DNA from: Streptomyces sp. NBC_00670
GTDB lineage: Bacteria; Actinomycetota; Actinomycetes; Streptomycetales; Streptomycetaceae
Assembly: GCF_036226765.1 (NCBI RefSeq)
Contig: NZ_CP109017.1
Location: forward strand, 7,131,001 to 7,195,000
Length of the DNA stretch: 64,000 bases
Reading direction: 5' to 3'
This document shows, piece by piece, positions 51,933 through 60,650 of the stretch. Both the position numbers and the translations under genes were made by a program. Position 1 is the stretch's first letter. Every line of letters starts with the position of its first letter. Below the pieces are notes generated by a model, which saw only the letters and a program-made list of their open reading frames with translations, made no database searches and was not told where the DNA came from.

Positions 51933-52231
51933 GCGACACCACGACCCCCAGGGGCGACTGGCCGCTGTACGAGGTGTTCGTGCGCGGCAAGCGCGGCCTG
52001 AACCACGTGCACGTCGGCTCGCTGCACGCGGCGGACGACCGCATGGCCCTCACCCACGCCCGCGACCTCTACACCCGGCGCAACGAGGGCGTCAGCATCT
52101 GGGTGGTGCGCAGCGACCTCATCACCGCCTCCACCCGCGACGAACGGGACCCGTTCTTCGCCCCGAGCGCCGACAAGGTCTACCGCCACCCCACCTTCTA
52201 CGACATCCCCGACGACGTCCCCCACATCTAG
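51929..52231 (+). CDS. paaB: Phenylacetyl-CoA epoxidase subunit B
   Basis: Small 100-residue structural subunit: WPLYEVFVRGKRGLNHVHVGSLHAADDRMALTHARDLYTRR is the family core (residues 11-51). ATG overlaps the paaA stop by four bases (ATGA). A conserved partner for PaaA/PaaC assembly. Confidence 0.96.
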   Translation: MSDTTTPRGDWPLYEVFVRGKRGLNHVHVGSLHAADDRMALTHARDLYTRRNEGVSIWVVRSDLITASTRDERDPFFAPSADKVYRHPTFYDIPDDVPHI

Positions 52232-52240
52232 GAGCAGGGC

Positions 52241-53080
52241 ATGAGCGACGACCACGTCTATCTGTCCCTGGCGGGCGGACAGGACGAGGGCGCCGAGGGC
52301 GACACCCGCTGGGCCTTCGGCACCGGCTTCGAGGACCCGCTGCACGGCGTGGACACCGCCGTGCCCGCCGGCCTCGACACCGCCGCACTGGCCGCCCACT
52401 GCCTGGCGCTCGCCGACGACGCGCTGGTCTCGGCCCAGCGGCTCGCCGAGTGGACCACCCGCGCCCCGGAACTGGAGGAGGAGGTCGCGCTCGCCAACAT
52501 CGGCCTCGACCTGCTCGGCCAGGCCCGCCTGCTGTACGCGCGCTGCGGCCAGGCGGACGGCACCGGCCGCGGTGAGGACGCCTACGCCTACTTCCGGGAC
52601 GCCGCCGACTTCCGCAACGTCCGCCTGGCCGAACTCCCGAACGGGGACTTCGCGTTCACGGTCGTGCGGCTGCTGGCGCTCTCCAGCTGGCGGCTCGCCG
52701 AGTTCGAGCGGCTCACCGCCTCGCCCGACCCGGTCCTCGCGGCCGTCGCCGCCAAGGGCACCAGGGAGCTGGCCTACCACCGGCAGTACGCCGCCGAGTG
52801 GGCCGTCCGGCTCGGGGACGGCACCGAGGAGTCCCACCGCCGGATGCGCGCCGCGCTGGACGCGGTCGCGCCCTACCTGGACGAACTCTTCGCCGCCTGT
52901 GACGTACGCGAGGAGGTCACCGCCGTGCTCGCACAGGTCACCGCGGCGGCGGGACTGCCGATGCCCGACGCGCCCGCCCTCCCCGGCGCCGGCCGCGACG
53001 GCACGCACACCGCGCACCTCGCCCCGCTCCTCGCCGAACTGCAGAGCGTGGCCCGCGCCCACCCGGAAGCCGCGTGGTGA
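52241..53080 (+). CDS. paaC: Phenylacetyl-CoA epoxidase beta subunit
   Basis: Catalytically inactive structural homologue of PaaA, 279 residues: LADDALVSAQRLAEWTTRAPELEEEVALANIGLDLLGQARLLY and DFRNVRLAELPNGDFAFTVVRLL are characteristic; RELAYHRQYAAEWAVRLGDGTEESHRRM follows. TAGGAGCAGGGC precedes the ATG. The stop overlaps the paaD start. Confidence 0.96.
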   Translation: MSDDHVYLSLAGGQDEGAEGDTRWAFGTGFEDPLHGVDTAVPAGLDTAALAAHCLALADDALVSAQRLAEWTTRAPELEEEVALANIGLDLLGQARLLYARCGQADGTGRGEDAYAYFRDAADFRNVRLAELPNGDFAFTVVRLLALSSWRLAEFERLTASPDPVLAAVAAKGTRELAYHRQYAAEWAVRLGDGTEESHRRMRAALDAVAPYLDELFAACDVREEVTAVLAQVTAAAGLPMPDAPALPGAGRDGTHTAHLAPLLAELQSVARAHPEAAW

Positions 53081-53607
53081 CCGTGCGGACCCTCCCCTCG
53101 CAGGGCACGACCGCGGCCGACGCCCGGCGGATCGCCGCCCGGGTGCCGGACCCCGAGCTGCCCATGCTCACCCTCGCCGACCTCGGCGTCCTGCGGGACG
53201 TGCGCGTGGGGGAGGACGGCACGGTCGTCGCCGATCTCACCCCCACCTACTCCGGCTGCCCCGCGATGGCCGAGATGCGGGCCGAGGTCGCCGCCCGGCT
53301 GCGCGCCGCCGGACACGCGCGCGTGCGGGTCCGTACGGTCCTCGACCCGCCCTGGACCACCGACTGGATCACCCCCGAGGGCCGCCGCAAGCTCGCCGCG
53401 CACGGCATCGCCCCGCCCGGCCCCGCGCCCCGGCCCACGGGCGGCCCCGTCCCGCTCACCCTGTCCCCGACGCGGCGCGCGGTGCCCTGCCCCCGCTGCG
53501 GCTCGGCGCGCACCGAGGAGACCTCCCGGTTCGGCTCCACCTCGTGCAAGGCGCTGTGGCGCTGCCTCGACTGCCGGGAGCCGTTCGAGCACTTCAAGGA
53601 GATCTGA
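53077..53607 (+). CDS. paaD: Phenylacetate pathway Fe-S assembly protein
   Basis: DUF59/MIP18-type protein of 176 residues with RIAARVPDPELPMLTLADLGVLRDV and a C-terminal zinc ribbon-like CPRCGSARTEETSRFGSTSCKALWRCLDC. Needed for Fe-S maturation of the PaaABCE complex. GTG at 53077 overlaps the paaC stop (GTGA); an alternative GTG lies one codon earlier. Confidence 0.95.
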   Translation: MTVRTLPSQGTTAADARRIAARVPDPELPMLTLADLGVLRDVRVGEDGTVVADLTPTYSGCPAMAEMRAEVAARLRAAGHARVRVRTVLDPPWTTDWITPEGRRKLAAHGIAPPGPAPRPTGGPVPLTLSPTRRAVPCPRCGSARTEETSRFGSTSCKALWRCLDCREPFEHFKEI

Positions 53608-54728
53608 TGGACGACGTGCTCACCGAGGGCGCGCCCGGCCCGACCGCCACGGCCCGCCGTCCCCGCCGACGGCCCGCCTTCCACCCGTTGCGGGTCGCCT
53701 CCGTGGAGCGCCTGTGCGAGGACGCGGTCGCCGTGGGCTTCGACATCCCCGGGGAACTGGCCGAGGAGTTCGCCTTCGCGCCCGGACAGTCCCTCACCCT
53801 GCGGCGCCGGATCGACGGGCGGGACGAGCGGCGCTCGTACTCCATCTGCGCCCCCGTCGGCGCTCCGCCGCGCATCGGCGTGCGCGAGGTGCCCGGCGGG
53901 TTCTTCTCCTCCTGGCTGGTCCATGAGGTCCGGCCCGGCGACACGGTCGAGGCGATGGGTCCCACCGGGGCCTTCACCCCCGACCTCACCGTCCCCGCCC
54001 ACCATGTGCTGATCGCCGCCGGGTCCGGTATCACGCCGATGCTGTCCATCGCGGAGTCGGTCCTCGCCGCCGACGACCGCTCCCGCGTCACGCTCCTGTA
54101 CGGCAACCGCCGTACCGGTTCGGTGATGTTCGCGGACGAACTGGCCGACCTGAAGGATCTGCACCCCACCCGGTTCCAGCTCGCCCATGTGCTCTCGCGG
54201 GAGCCGCGTGAGGCCGAGCTGTTCTCGGGGCGGCTGGACGCGGAGCGGCTCGGCACGCTGGTCGGGGCGCTGGTGGAGGTGGAGGGCGTGGGGCACTGGT
54301 GGTTGTGCGGGCCGCACGGGATGGTGCGCGATGCCCGGTCGGTGCTGGCCGGGCTGGGCGTGGCGGGGGAGCGGGTGCACCAGGAGTTGTTCTACGCGGA
54401 CGACGAGCCGGTGCGGGCCGTGCGGCACGAGGAGATGCCCGTCGACGGGCCCGTCAGCCGGGTCACCGTCGTGCTCGACGGGCGGGCGACGACGTCCGTA
54501 CTGCCGCGGGGGGTGACGGTGCTGGACTCCGCGGCGCGGGTGCGCCCGGACCTTCCGTTCGCCTGCAAGGGCGGTGTGTGCGGGACGTGCCGGGCGCGGG
54601 TGACGGCGGGTTCGGTCGACATGCGGCGCAACTACGCGCTGGAGCCGGGGGAGGTGGAGGCGGGGTACGTCCTGACGTGCCAGAGCCATCCGGTGACGGA
54701 GTCACTGACGGTGGATTACGACAGCTGA
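53607..54728 (+). CDS. paaE: Phenylacetyl-CoA epoxidase reductase subunit
   Basis: FAD- and 2Fe-2S-containing reductase of 373 residues. RRSYSICAPVG binds flavin, IAAGSGITPMLSIAESVL binds NADPH, and the plant-type ferredoxin domain FACKGGVCGTCRARV with a distant Cys near the C-terminus (VLTCQSH) holds the cluster. ATG shares one base with the paaD stop. Delivers electrons to PaaA. Confidence 0.96.
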   Translation: MDDVLTEGAPGPTATARRPRRRPAFHPLRVASVERLCEDAVAVGFDIPGELAEEFAFAPGQSLTLRRRIDGRDERRSYSICAPVGAPPRIGVREVPGGFFSSWLVHEVRPGDTVEAMGPTGAFTPDLTVPAHHVLIAAGSGITPMLSIAESVLAADDRSRVTLLYGNRRTGSVMFADELADLKDLHPTRFQLAHVLSREPREAELFSGRLDAERLGTLVGALVEVEGVGHWWLCGPHGMVRDARSVLAGLGVAGERVHQELFYADDEPVRAVRHEEMPVDGPVSRVTVVLDGRATTSVLPRGVTVLDSAARVRPDLPFACKGGVCGTCRARVTAGSVDMRRNYALEPGEVEAGYVLTCQSHPVTESLTVDYDS

Positions 54729-54824
54729 GGGAGGAGGGGGTGGGGCCACGGCATGTTTTCGCCCCCGCCGCCCCTTCCCCTTCCCGTCCCCGGGGACAAG
54801 CCCCCGGACCCCCGCTAAAAGATT

Positions 54825-54867
54825 GCGCAGTTCCCCGCGCCCCTGACAGGGGCGCGGGGAACTGCGC
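54825..54867. terminator. Perfect 43-nt palindrome between paaE and iron permease gene
   Basis: Two 21-base arms that are exact reverse complements (core CAGTTCCCCGCGCCCCTG) flank a single A at 54846. It lies between convergent genes ending at 54728 and 54941 and is copy F of the dispersed repeat family, followed by the CGACCGGCCACATCCCAC-type tail. Confidence 0.9.
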
Positions 54868-54940
54868 GACCGGCCACATCCCACCCGCGCCCGCCCACGC
54901 ACCGAACCCCCACCCCCTCCCGCGCACCCGGACCCGGCGG

Positions 54941-57013
54941 TCACCGTCGCCCCCGTACCAGCAAATACAGGAAGTACGGCGTCCCGACCACCGCTGTCAT
55001 GAGCCCCGCCCCGAGCTGCGCCGGAGCGATCACCGTGCGGCCCAGGACGTCCGCCACGCAGACCAGGGCCGCGCCCAGCAGTACCGCGACCGGCACGACG
55101 CGTACGTGGCGACGGCCCACCAGGGAGCGCGCGGCGTGGGGGGCGACCAGGCCGACGAAGCCGATCGTGCCCGCCGCGGCGACCGCCGTCGCGCTCAGCA
55201 GCACGGCGAGCGCGAGGAACCCCAGTCGGGCCGGCCCGAGACGCAGGCCCAGGAGCCCGGGCGTGTCGTCGTCGATCGAGACGAGGTCCAGCTCGGCCCG
55301 CCGGGCCACGGCCACCACGAGCCCCAGCACCAGCACCGCCGCCACCGGCAGCGCGTCCGGCAGCGTGCGGCCGTACGTCGAGCCGGACAGCCAGGTCAGC
55401 GCCTTCGTCGCGTTGAACGGGTCGGTCAGCACGATGAGCAGGCTGATCAGCGCCGTCGTCCCGGCGGACACGCCGACGCCGACGAGCACCAGCCGGTTCT
55501 GCGGGAACCCGCCCCGCGCGGCGAGCCCGAAGACGACGACCGCCGTGACGGCCGCCCCCGCGAACGCCGCCCCGGCCACCCCCCACGCCCCCGCCGCCGG
55601 CACCGAGGTGACCAGCGCGACGGCGCCGAGCGCGGCCCCGCCGGTGACGCCGAGGACGCCGGGCTCGGCGAGCGGATTGCGGGTGACGGCCTGCACCAGC
55701 GTGCCGGACAGCGCCAGTGCCGCCCCCGCGAGGAGCGCGGCGAGCACGCGCGGGACCCGGGTGTCCAGGACGTAGGAGACCGTGCGCCCCGCCCTGCCCT
55801 GCGCCCAGTTGACGACATCGCCGAGAAGCAGCTTGGAGTCACCGAGGAGCACGGCGGCGACCACCACCACGACGAGGACGACCGCGAGCCCGGCCACCGT
55901 CGCGGCGAACACCGTCCGGCTCGGGATCCGGAGCCGGTCCGGCGCGCCCGCCGAGGCGGTGTCCTTGACCCGCAGCGCCATCCCGACCAGGAACACCGCG
56001 CCGACGACGGCGGTGACGACCCCCGTCGGCACGGCCACCGCGAGCTGCGCGGAGACGACGGCCCGCAGCAGCACGTCCGAGCCGAGGACGAGCCCCGCCC
56101 CGGCCAGCCCGGCGACCGGCAGGAGCGCCCGGGCCCGGGTGAAGGCCCGGTAGCGGCGGGCCAGCGGCCGGACGAGCGCCGGGGCGCACAGCCCGACGAA
56201 CCCGATGGGTCCGGCGAGCGTCACCGCGGCCGCCGAGAGCAGCGCGGCGAGCACGACCACCGTGACCCGCGTGCCCCGCACCGGAACGCCGAGCCCGCGC
56301 GCGGCGTCGTCGCCGAGCGCGAGGGCGTCGACCCGGCGGGCCACCAGGAGCAGTCCCACGGCACCGAGCAGCGCCACCGGCAGCATCTGGAGCACGCCGT
56401 CGAAGCCGTTCTGGCTGATGCTGCCCTGGTTCCACTGGTAGAGGCCCTCGGTGCGCTGCGGGAACAGCAGCAGCAACCCCTGGGTGACGGAGGTCAGTCC
56501 GAGGGCGAGGGCGCTGCCGGCCAGGACCAGCCGGACGGTGCCCCCGCCCGGTCCGGACAGGCCGAGCACGACGGCCGCCGCGGCGAGTCCGCCGACGAAC
56601 GCCACGCCCGAGGAGGCGACCAGCGGCAGACAGACGCCGCTGACGGTGACCACACCGAGCGCGAGGTACGAACCGGCGTTCACGGCAAGGGTGTCGGGCG
56701 CGGCCAGCACATTGCGGCTGACCGCCTGGAGCGCGGCACCCGCCATGCCGAGGGCGGCGCCGACGAGCAGTCCGGCGGCGGCCCGCGGCAGCCGGGAGGC
56801 GACGACGACGGAGGCGTCAGCGGCGTCGGCGCGGCCGGTCAGCGCCTTCCACACCTCGGCCGGGCCGACCGCGGCCGTGCCCTGGGTGAGGTCGACGACG
56901 GCGAATGCCACGACCAGGAGGGCGAGCGCGGCGGTCACCGCCGCCGCACCGGCGGTCCGGGGTACGGCGGTGGCCGGCGGGCGGGTGACGGGGGGAGTCG
57001 CGGTGACGGTCAC
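54941..57013 (-). CDS. Fused iron-siderophore ABC permease (FhuB-like)
   Basis: Membrane protein of 690 residues made of two homologous FecCD permease halves. Each half has about ten helices. Two GAxLAxxG-type motifs (GAALGMAGAALQAVSRNVLAAPD, GAALALSGTLVQAVTRNPLAEP) and two IGFVGLxxPxxxR (IGFVGLCAPALVRPLARRY; IGFVGLVAPHAARSLVGRR) coupling motifs indicate fusion. It imports ferric siderophores with the adjacent lipoprotein and ATPase. Follows the binding-protein gene by four bases. Confidence 0.92.
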   Translation of the reverse strand: MTVTATPPVTRPPATAVPRTAGAAAVTAALALLVVAFAVVDLTQGTAAVGPAEVWKALTGRADAADASVVVASRLPRAAAGLLVGAALGMAGAALQAVSRNVLAAPDTLAVNAGSYLALGVVTVSGVCLPLVASSGVAFVGGLAAAAVVLGLSGPGGGTVRLVLAGSALALGLTSVTQGLLLLFPQRTEGLYQWNQGSISQNGFDGVLQMLPVALLGAVGLLLVARRVDALALGDDAARGLGVPVRGTRVTVVVLAALLSAAAVTLAGPIGFVGLCAPALVRPLARRYRAFTRARALLPVAGLAGAGLVLGSDVLLRAVVSAQLAVAVPTGVVTAVVGAVFLVGMALRVKDTASAGAPDRLRIPSRTVFAATVAGLAVVLVVVVVAAVLLGDSKLLLGDVVNWAQGRAGRTVSYVLDTRVPRVLAALLAGAALALSGTLVQAVTRNPLAEPGVLGVTGGAALGAVALVTSVPAAGAWGVAGAAFAGAAVTAVVVFGLAARGGFPQNRLVLVGVGVSAGTTALISLLIVLTDPFNATKALTWLSGSTYGRTLPDALPVAAVLVLGLVVAVARRAELDLVSIDDDTPGLLGLRLGPARLGFLALAVLLSATAVAAAGTIGFVGLVAPHAARSLVGRRHVRVVPVAVLLGAALVCVADVLGRTVIAPAQLGAGLMTAVVGTPYFLYLLVRGRR

Positions 57014-57017
57014 GGCG

Positions 57018-57992
57018 CTACTTCGTCAGCGCGTCGACGACGGCGTCGATGTACGCCTCCATCGACTCCGGGCCGCCGAACATCCAGATGCCGTCGGGCA
57101 GCCGGCTCACGTGGTCGTCCTTGACGAACTTCAGCGACTTCCACACGGAGTTCTTCGCCAGACCGTCCGCGAACGGGTCGTCGCCGTCGCTGTCGTTGGA
57201 GAGGTACGCGAACCGCACGTCACCGAGGCCGGTCAGCCCCTCCACGTCCGTGCTCGCGAGGCCGTAGTTCTTGTCGCCCTTGACGGTCCAGGCGTTCTTC
57301 AGGCCGATCTCCTCGCTGACCGCGCCGATGAGGGAGCCGCTGGTGTACGGACGGATCGTCACCTGGTTCGAGACGACGTACCCGTCGGCGAAGGCGTACT
57401 TCGCCCCGTCGAGCCCCGCGTCGGCCAGCGCCTTCTTGCCCTCGGCGACCTTCGCGTCGAACGCCTTCCTCACCTCGGCGGCCCTGTCCGTGGTGCCGGT
57501 GGCCCTGGCGACGAGGTCGAGGTTGTCCTCCATCTGCCCGATCGGGTCGGCGGCGTCGGCGGAGCGCAGCGTGAGGACGGGGGCGACCTTGCGGAGCTGC
57601 TTGAGGACGGAGGAGGACAGGTCGGTGGTGGCGACGACGAGGTCGGGGTGGAGCGAGGCGATGGTGTCGGTGCTGGGTTCGCCGCGGGTGCCGATGTCCT
57701 TGGGGCTGTTCCTCAGCGGGACGGCGGAGTCGTAGGCCTTGTACCCCTTGACGTCGGCGGCGCCGACGGGGTTCACCCCGAGCGAGACCAGGCTCTCGAC
57801 GGCGTTCCACTCGGTGCCGACGACCCGCTTGGCCGGGCCGTCGAGGGTGACCTTGGTGCCGCTCGCGTCGGTGAGCGAGATCTTCTCGGTGGTCTTCGCC
57901 TTGGTGTCGGCGGCGGGTTCGGTGGTGCCGCAGGCGGTCAGGACGAGGGCCGCGAGGGTGCCGGAGGCGGCGAGGGCGAGGGAGCGTCTCAT
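57018..57992 (-). CDS. Iron-siderophore substrate-binding lipoprotein
   Basis: Extracytoplasmic binding protein of 324 residues. Signal MRRSLALAASGTLAALVLTAC, lipobox LTAC with Cys21. The mature part is the FepB/FecB-like fold: KRVVGTEWNAVESLVSLGVNPVGAADVKGY, PDLVVATTDLS. Overlaps the ATPase gene by four bases. Xenosiderophore or hydroxamate binding is inferred from context. Confidence 0.92.
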   Translation of the reverse strand: MRRSLALAASGTLAALVLTACGTTEPAADTKAKTTEKISLTDASGTKVTLDGPAKRVVGTEWNAVESLVSLGVNPVGAADVKGYKAYDSAVPLRNSPKDIGTRGEPSTDTIASLHPDLVVATTDLSSSVLKQLRKVAPVLTLRSADAADPIGQMEDNLDLVARATGTTDRAAEVRKAFDAKVAEGKKALADAGLDGAKYAFADGYVVSNQVTIRPYTSGSLIGAVSEEIGLKNAWTVKGDKNYGLASTDVEGLTGLGDVRFAYLSNDSDGDDPFADGLAKNSVWKSLKFVKDDHVSRLPDGIWMFGGPESMEAYIDAVVDALTK

Positions 57993-58864
57993 GACGGGGC
58001 GTGGAGCCTTTCACTGCGGGTGTGGTGGCGGCCGAGCGCGCGGGTGCGCAGCCGGCCGGTGAGCGGGTCGGTGCCGACCTCGATGCGGATGCCGTAGGTG
58101 CGGGTCAGCAGGTCGGGGGTGAGGACGTCCTCGGGGGTGCCGTCGGCGAGGACGCGGCCCGCGCCGAGCAGGGTGATCCGGTCGGCGACGGCGGCGGCCT
58201 GGTCGAGGTCGTGCAGGACCACGCCGACGGCGATGCCGTGGTCGTCGGCCAGATCGCGGATCAGGTCGAGGAGTTCGACCTGGTAGCGCAGGTCGAGGTA
58301 GGTGGTGGGCTCGTCGAGCAGGAGGACGCCGGTCTCCTGGGCGAGACAGCTCGCGAGCCAGACGCGCTGGAGCTGTCCGCCGGAGAGGTGGTCGGCGCCG
58401 CGGTCGGCGAGCGCGGTGACGCCGGTCAGGGCGAGCGCGCGGTCGACGGCGGCCGCGCCGCCGGGGTCGGGGCGGCCCCAGCGCCCCCGGTAGGGGTAGC
58501 GGCCGAAGGTGACGACGTCGCGGACGGTGAGGCCGCTCGGGGTGGGCCGGCCCTGGGTGAGCAGGGCGACCCGGCGGGCGAACTCCCGTGCGCTGAGAGC
58601 GAGTCCGTCGGAGGGCGCGTCCTCGTCCGGGGCGTCCAGGGCGAGCGTGCCGGTGCGGGGCCGCTGGAGGCGGGCCAGCGTGCGCAGGAGCGTGGACTTG
58701 CCGCTTCCGTTGGGGCCCACCAGCGCGGTCACCTCGCCGGGGCGCAGGGTGAGGCCCGCGGCGTGGACGACGTCGATGCCGTCGTAGGCCACGGTCATCT
58801 CTCGGGCCGTCAGTTCATGGCCGCGCGAAGGGAAGCCCGCGGCGGGCGCGTCACCTGAAGTCAC
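57989..58864 (-). CDS. Iron-siderophore ABC transporter ATPase
   Basis: ATPase of 291 residues with Walker A GPNGSGKST (50-58), signature LSGGQLQRVWLA, Walker B VLLLDEPTTYLD and H loop HDLDQAAA. FepC/FhuC type. GTG at 58864 is chosen. First gene of the iron operon, preceded by an iron box seven bases upstream of the start codon. Confidence 0.93.
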   Translation of the reverse strand: MTSGDAPAAGFPSRGHELTAREMTVAYDGIDVVHAAGLTLRPGEVTALVGPNGSGKSTLLRTLARLQRPRTGTLALDAPDEDAPSDGLALSAREFARRVALLTQGRPTPSGLTVRDVVTFGRYPYRGRWGRPDPGGAAAVDRALALTGVTALADRGADHLSGGQLQRVWLASCLAQETGVLLLDEPTTYLDLRYQVELLDLIRDLADDHGIAVGVVLHDLDQAAAVADRITLLGAGRVLADGTPEDVLTPDLLTRTYGIRIEVGTDPLTGRLRTRALGRHHTRSERLHAPS

Positions 58865-58870
58865 ACGGCG

Positions 58871-58888
58871 AAGGTTAGCCTACCCTTA
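58871..58888 (-). promoter_or_regulatory. DmdR/IdeR-type iron box
   Basis: On the coding (minus) strand the site reads TAAGGGTAGGCTAACCTT, close to the consensus TTAGGTTAGGCTAACCTAA. Located immediately before the ATPase gene, it should repress the iron import operon when iron is sufficient. Confidence 0.85.
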
Positions 58889-59041
58889 CCCATCCTTCGA
58901 ACGGGTGGGTCACGTTCTGGGACGCCGCGCGAGGCGGGCGTCGTGGGGCGAGAGGTGCAGGTGGAGGCCTGTGTCGAGTGCCGGAGCGGCCAACTCCGTT
59001 TTCCGCGCGGCGAGTTGAGCGGCAGCGCCGCCCGGGGGGCG

Positions 59042-59647
59042 TCACTCGCCCGGGTCGGGCGTTCCCGTCATCAGTCGCGCATGGCGCAGCAGCCGCTGTT
59101 CGACCTCCTCGGCCGTCGCGACCCCGGAGAGGACGTCGATGCCGTACCCGTCCTCCAGGGCGACGAAGGACCGGGCGAGGAAGTCGGCGGGGGCCGCGAG
59201 GCGGAAGTCGCCGGAGGCCGCGCCCTCCTCCAGTACCCGCTGGTACAGGCCGGTCTGCTGGGCGAGGAAGGCGGTGTTGCGCGCGGCGGCGGCCTCCACC
59301 CGGAAGGCGACGGGCAGCAGTTCGTACAGCAGCCGGCTCGTCGTCTCGGCCTCGCCGGGGAACGGGATGCCGGACGCGACGCACGCCGAGAGCCGCGCCC
59401 ACGCGGTGTCGCACGCCTCCACGGCGGCCCGGCGCCGCAGGACGTAGGTGTCGGTGCCCTGTTCGAACACGGCGACCAGCAGGTCGTTGATGTCCGGGTA
59501 GTAGTACAGGACCGAGGCCGGGGTCAGCCCCGCCTGCGCCGCTATGTCGCGCAGCCGCGCGTTCGTCACGCCGCGTTCGAGTACGGCCTGTGTCGCGGCC
59601 TGCACCAGTTGTGCGCGTCGGGCGGTCTGGTTGCGGGGGCGCGGCAT
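59042..59647 (-). CDS. TetR-family regulator divergent from a nitrilase-family gene
   Basis: Repressor of 201 residues. ATQAVLERGVTNARLRDIAAQAGLTPASVLYYYPDINDLLVAVF (residues 18-61) is the TetR helix-turn-helix, with tyrosine-rich YYYP. The C-terminal domain is related to the BetI-like branch (SRLLYELLPVAFR). ATG at 59647 is divergent from the amidase gene; a palindrome lies between. It probably represses the amidase/permease pair and itself. Confidence 0.9.
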   Translation of the reverse strand: MPRPRNQTARRAQLVQAATQAVLERGVTNARLRDIAAQAGLTPASVLYYYPDINDLLVAVFEQGTDTYVLRRRAAVEACDTAWARLSACVASGIPFPGEAETTSRLLYELLPVAFRVEAAAARNTAFLAQQTGLYQRVLEEGAASGDFRLAAPADFLARSFVALEDGYGIDVLSGVATAEEVEQRLLRHARLMTGTPDPGE

Positions 59648-59681
59648 GCGGTCATCCTCTCACGGCCTCGAACACGACCTC

Positions 59682-59722
59682 TTGACGCCTCCGTGTTCGT
59701 TAATCAAACTTCGTTTAACGAA
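59682..59722 (+). promoter_or_regulatory. Promoter and TetR operator of the amidase/permease operon
   Basis: TTGACG (59682-59687) and CAAACT (59705-59710) are 17 bases apart. TTCGTTAA (59696-59703) and TTAACGAA (59715-59722) form 8-bp arms with 11 bases between, wrapping the -10. AAAC and GTTT (59706-59716) provide a nested inner arm. Confidence 0.75.
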
Positions 59723-59741
59723 TCACGGAAGGCAGTCCCCC

Positions 59742-60650
59742 ATGGCCTCACCCCTCCCTCTCGCGCTCGTCCAGGCCCCCGCGCCCCCGGCCGGGAACCT
59801 CGACACGTTCGCCTCCGGCCTGGAGCGACTGGCGCGGCAGCGGCCGGCAGTACGCCTGTACGTCTATCCCGAGCTCCACCTCGCCACCGCCGCCCCCGGC
59901 ACCGTCCCCGGCGAGGACGGACCGGCCCCCGAGGAACTGGCCCAGCCGCTCGACGGCCCCCTCGACCGGCGGCTCGGCGAGCTCGCCGGGGACCTCGGTG
60001 TCTGGCTCGCCCCGGGCAGCCTGTACGAGCGGGGGGCGGACGGGAACGTCTACAACACCGCCCCGGTGTACTCGCCCGAGGGCCGCCGGGTGGCCGCGTA
60101 CCGCAAGATCTGCCCCTGGCGCCCCTACGAGAGGGTCACGCCCGGCACCGAATTCGTCGTCTTCCGGATGGGGGAGTACGGCCGCGTCGGCCTGACCATC
60201 TGCTACGACGCCTGGTTCCCGGAGATCACCCGCAACCTGGCCCACCTGGGCGCCGAGCTGATCCTCAACGTCGTCCAGACGCCCACCAGCGACCGCGAGC
60301 AGGAGACCGTCCTGGCCCGCGCCAACGCCCTCACCAACCAGGTGTTCGTCGCCAGCGTCAACGCCGCCACCCCCACCGGGGTGGGGCGCAGCCTCCTGGT
60401 GGACCCCGAGGGCCGCGTCCGCGCCCACGCCCCCGGCGCCGACGACTGCGTCCTGACCGACGTCATCGACCTCGGCGAGACCGCCCGCGTCCGCCAGTAC
60501 GGCACCGCGGGGCTCAACCGTCCCTGGCAGCAGTTCCGGCCCGGCGACGCCGCACTCGACCTGCCGCTCTACTCCGGCAGGATTGAACCCAGCACCTGGG
60601 GAGCCGGCCACGGCGGCTCACCCCTCACGGAACGGCACGAAGCCTCATGA
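59742..60650 (+). CDS. Carbon-nitrogen hydrolase (nitrilase superfamily amidase)
   Basis: Amidase or formamidase-like enzyme of 302 residues with the nitrilase triad: Glu (YVYPELHL), Lys (YRKICPWRPYE), Cys (LTICYDAWFPE). RCTSGG-type mutation is not seen; GLTICYDAWFPEITRNLAHLGAELIL is fully conserved. It is followed with an ATGA overlap by an APC permease; thus it probably hydrolyses an imported amine or amide derivative. ATG at 59742 after GGAAGG. Regulated by the divergent TetR. Confidence 0.9.
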   Translation: MASPLPLALVQAPAPPAGNLDTFASGLERLARQRPAVRLYVYPELHLATAAPGTVPGEDGPAPEELAQPLDGPLDRRLGELAGDLGVWLAPGSLYERGADGNVYNTAPVYSPEGRRVAAYRKICPWRPYERVTPGTEFVVFRMGEYGRVGLTICYDAWFPEITRNLAHLGAELILNVVQTPTSDREQETVLARANALTNQVFVASVNAATPTGVGRSLLVDPEGRVRAHAPGADDCVLTDVIDLGETARVRQYGTAGLNRPWQQFRPGDAALDLPLYSGRIEPSTWGAGHGGSPLTERHEAS

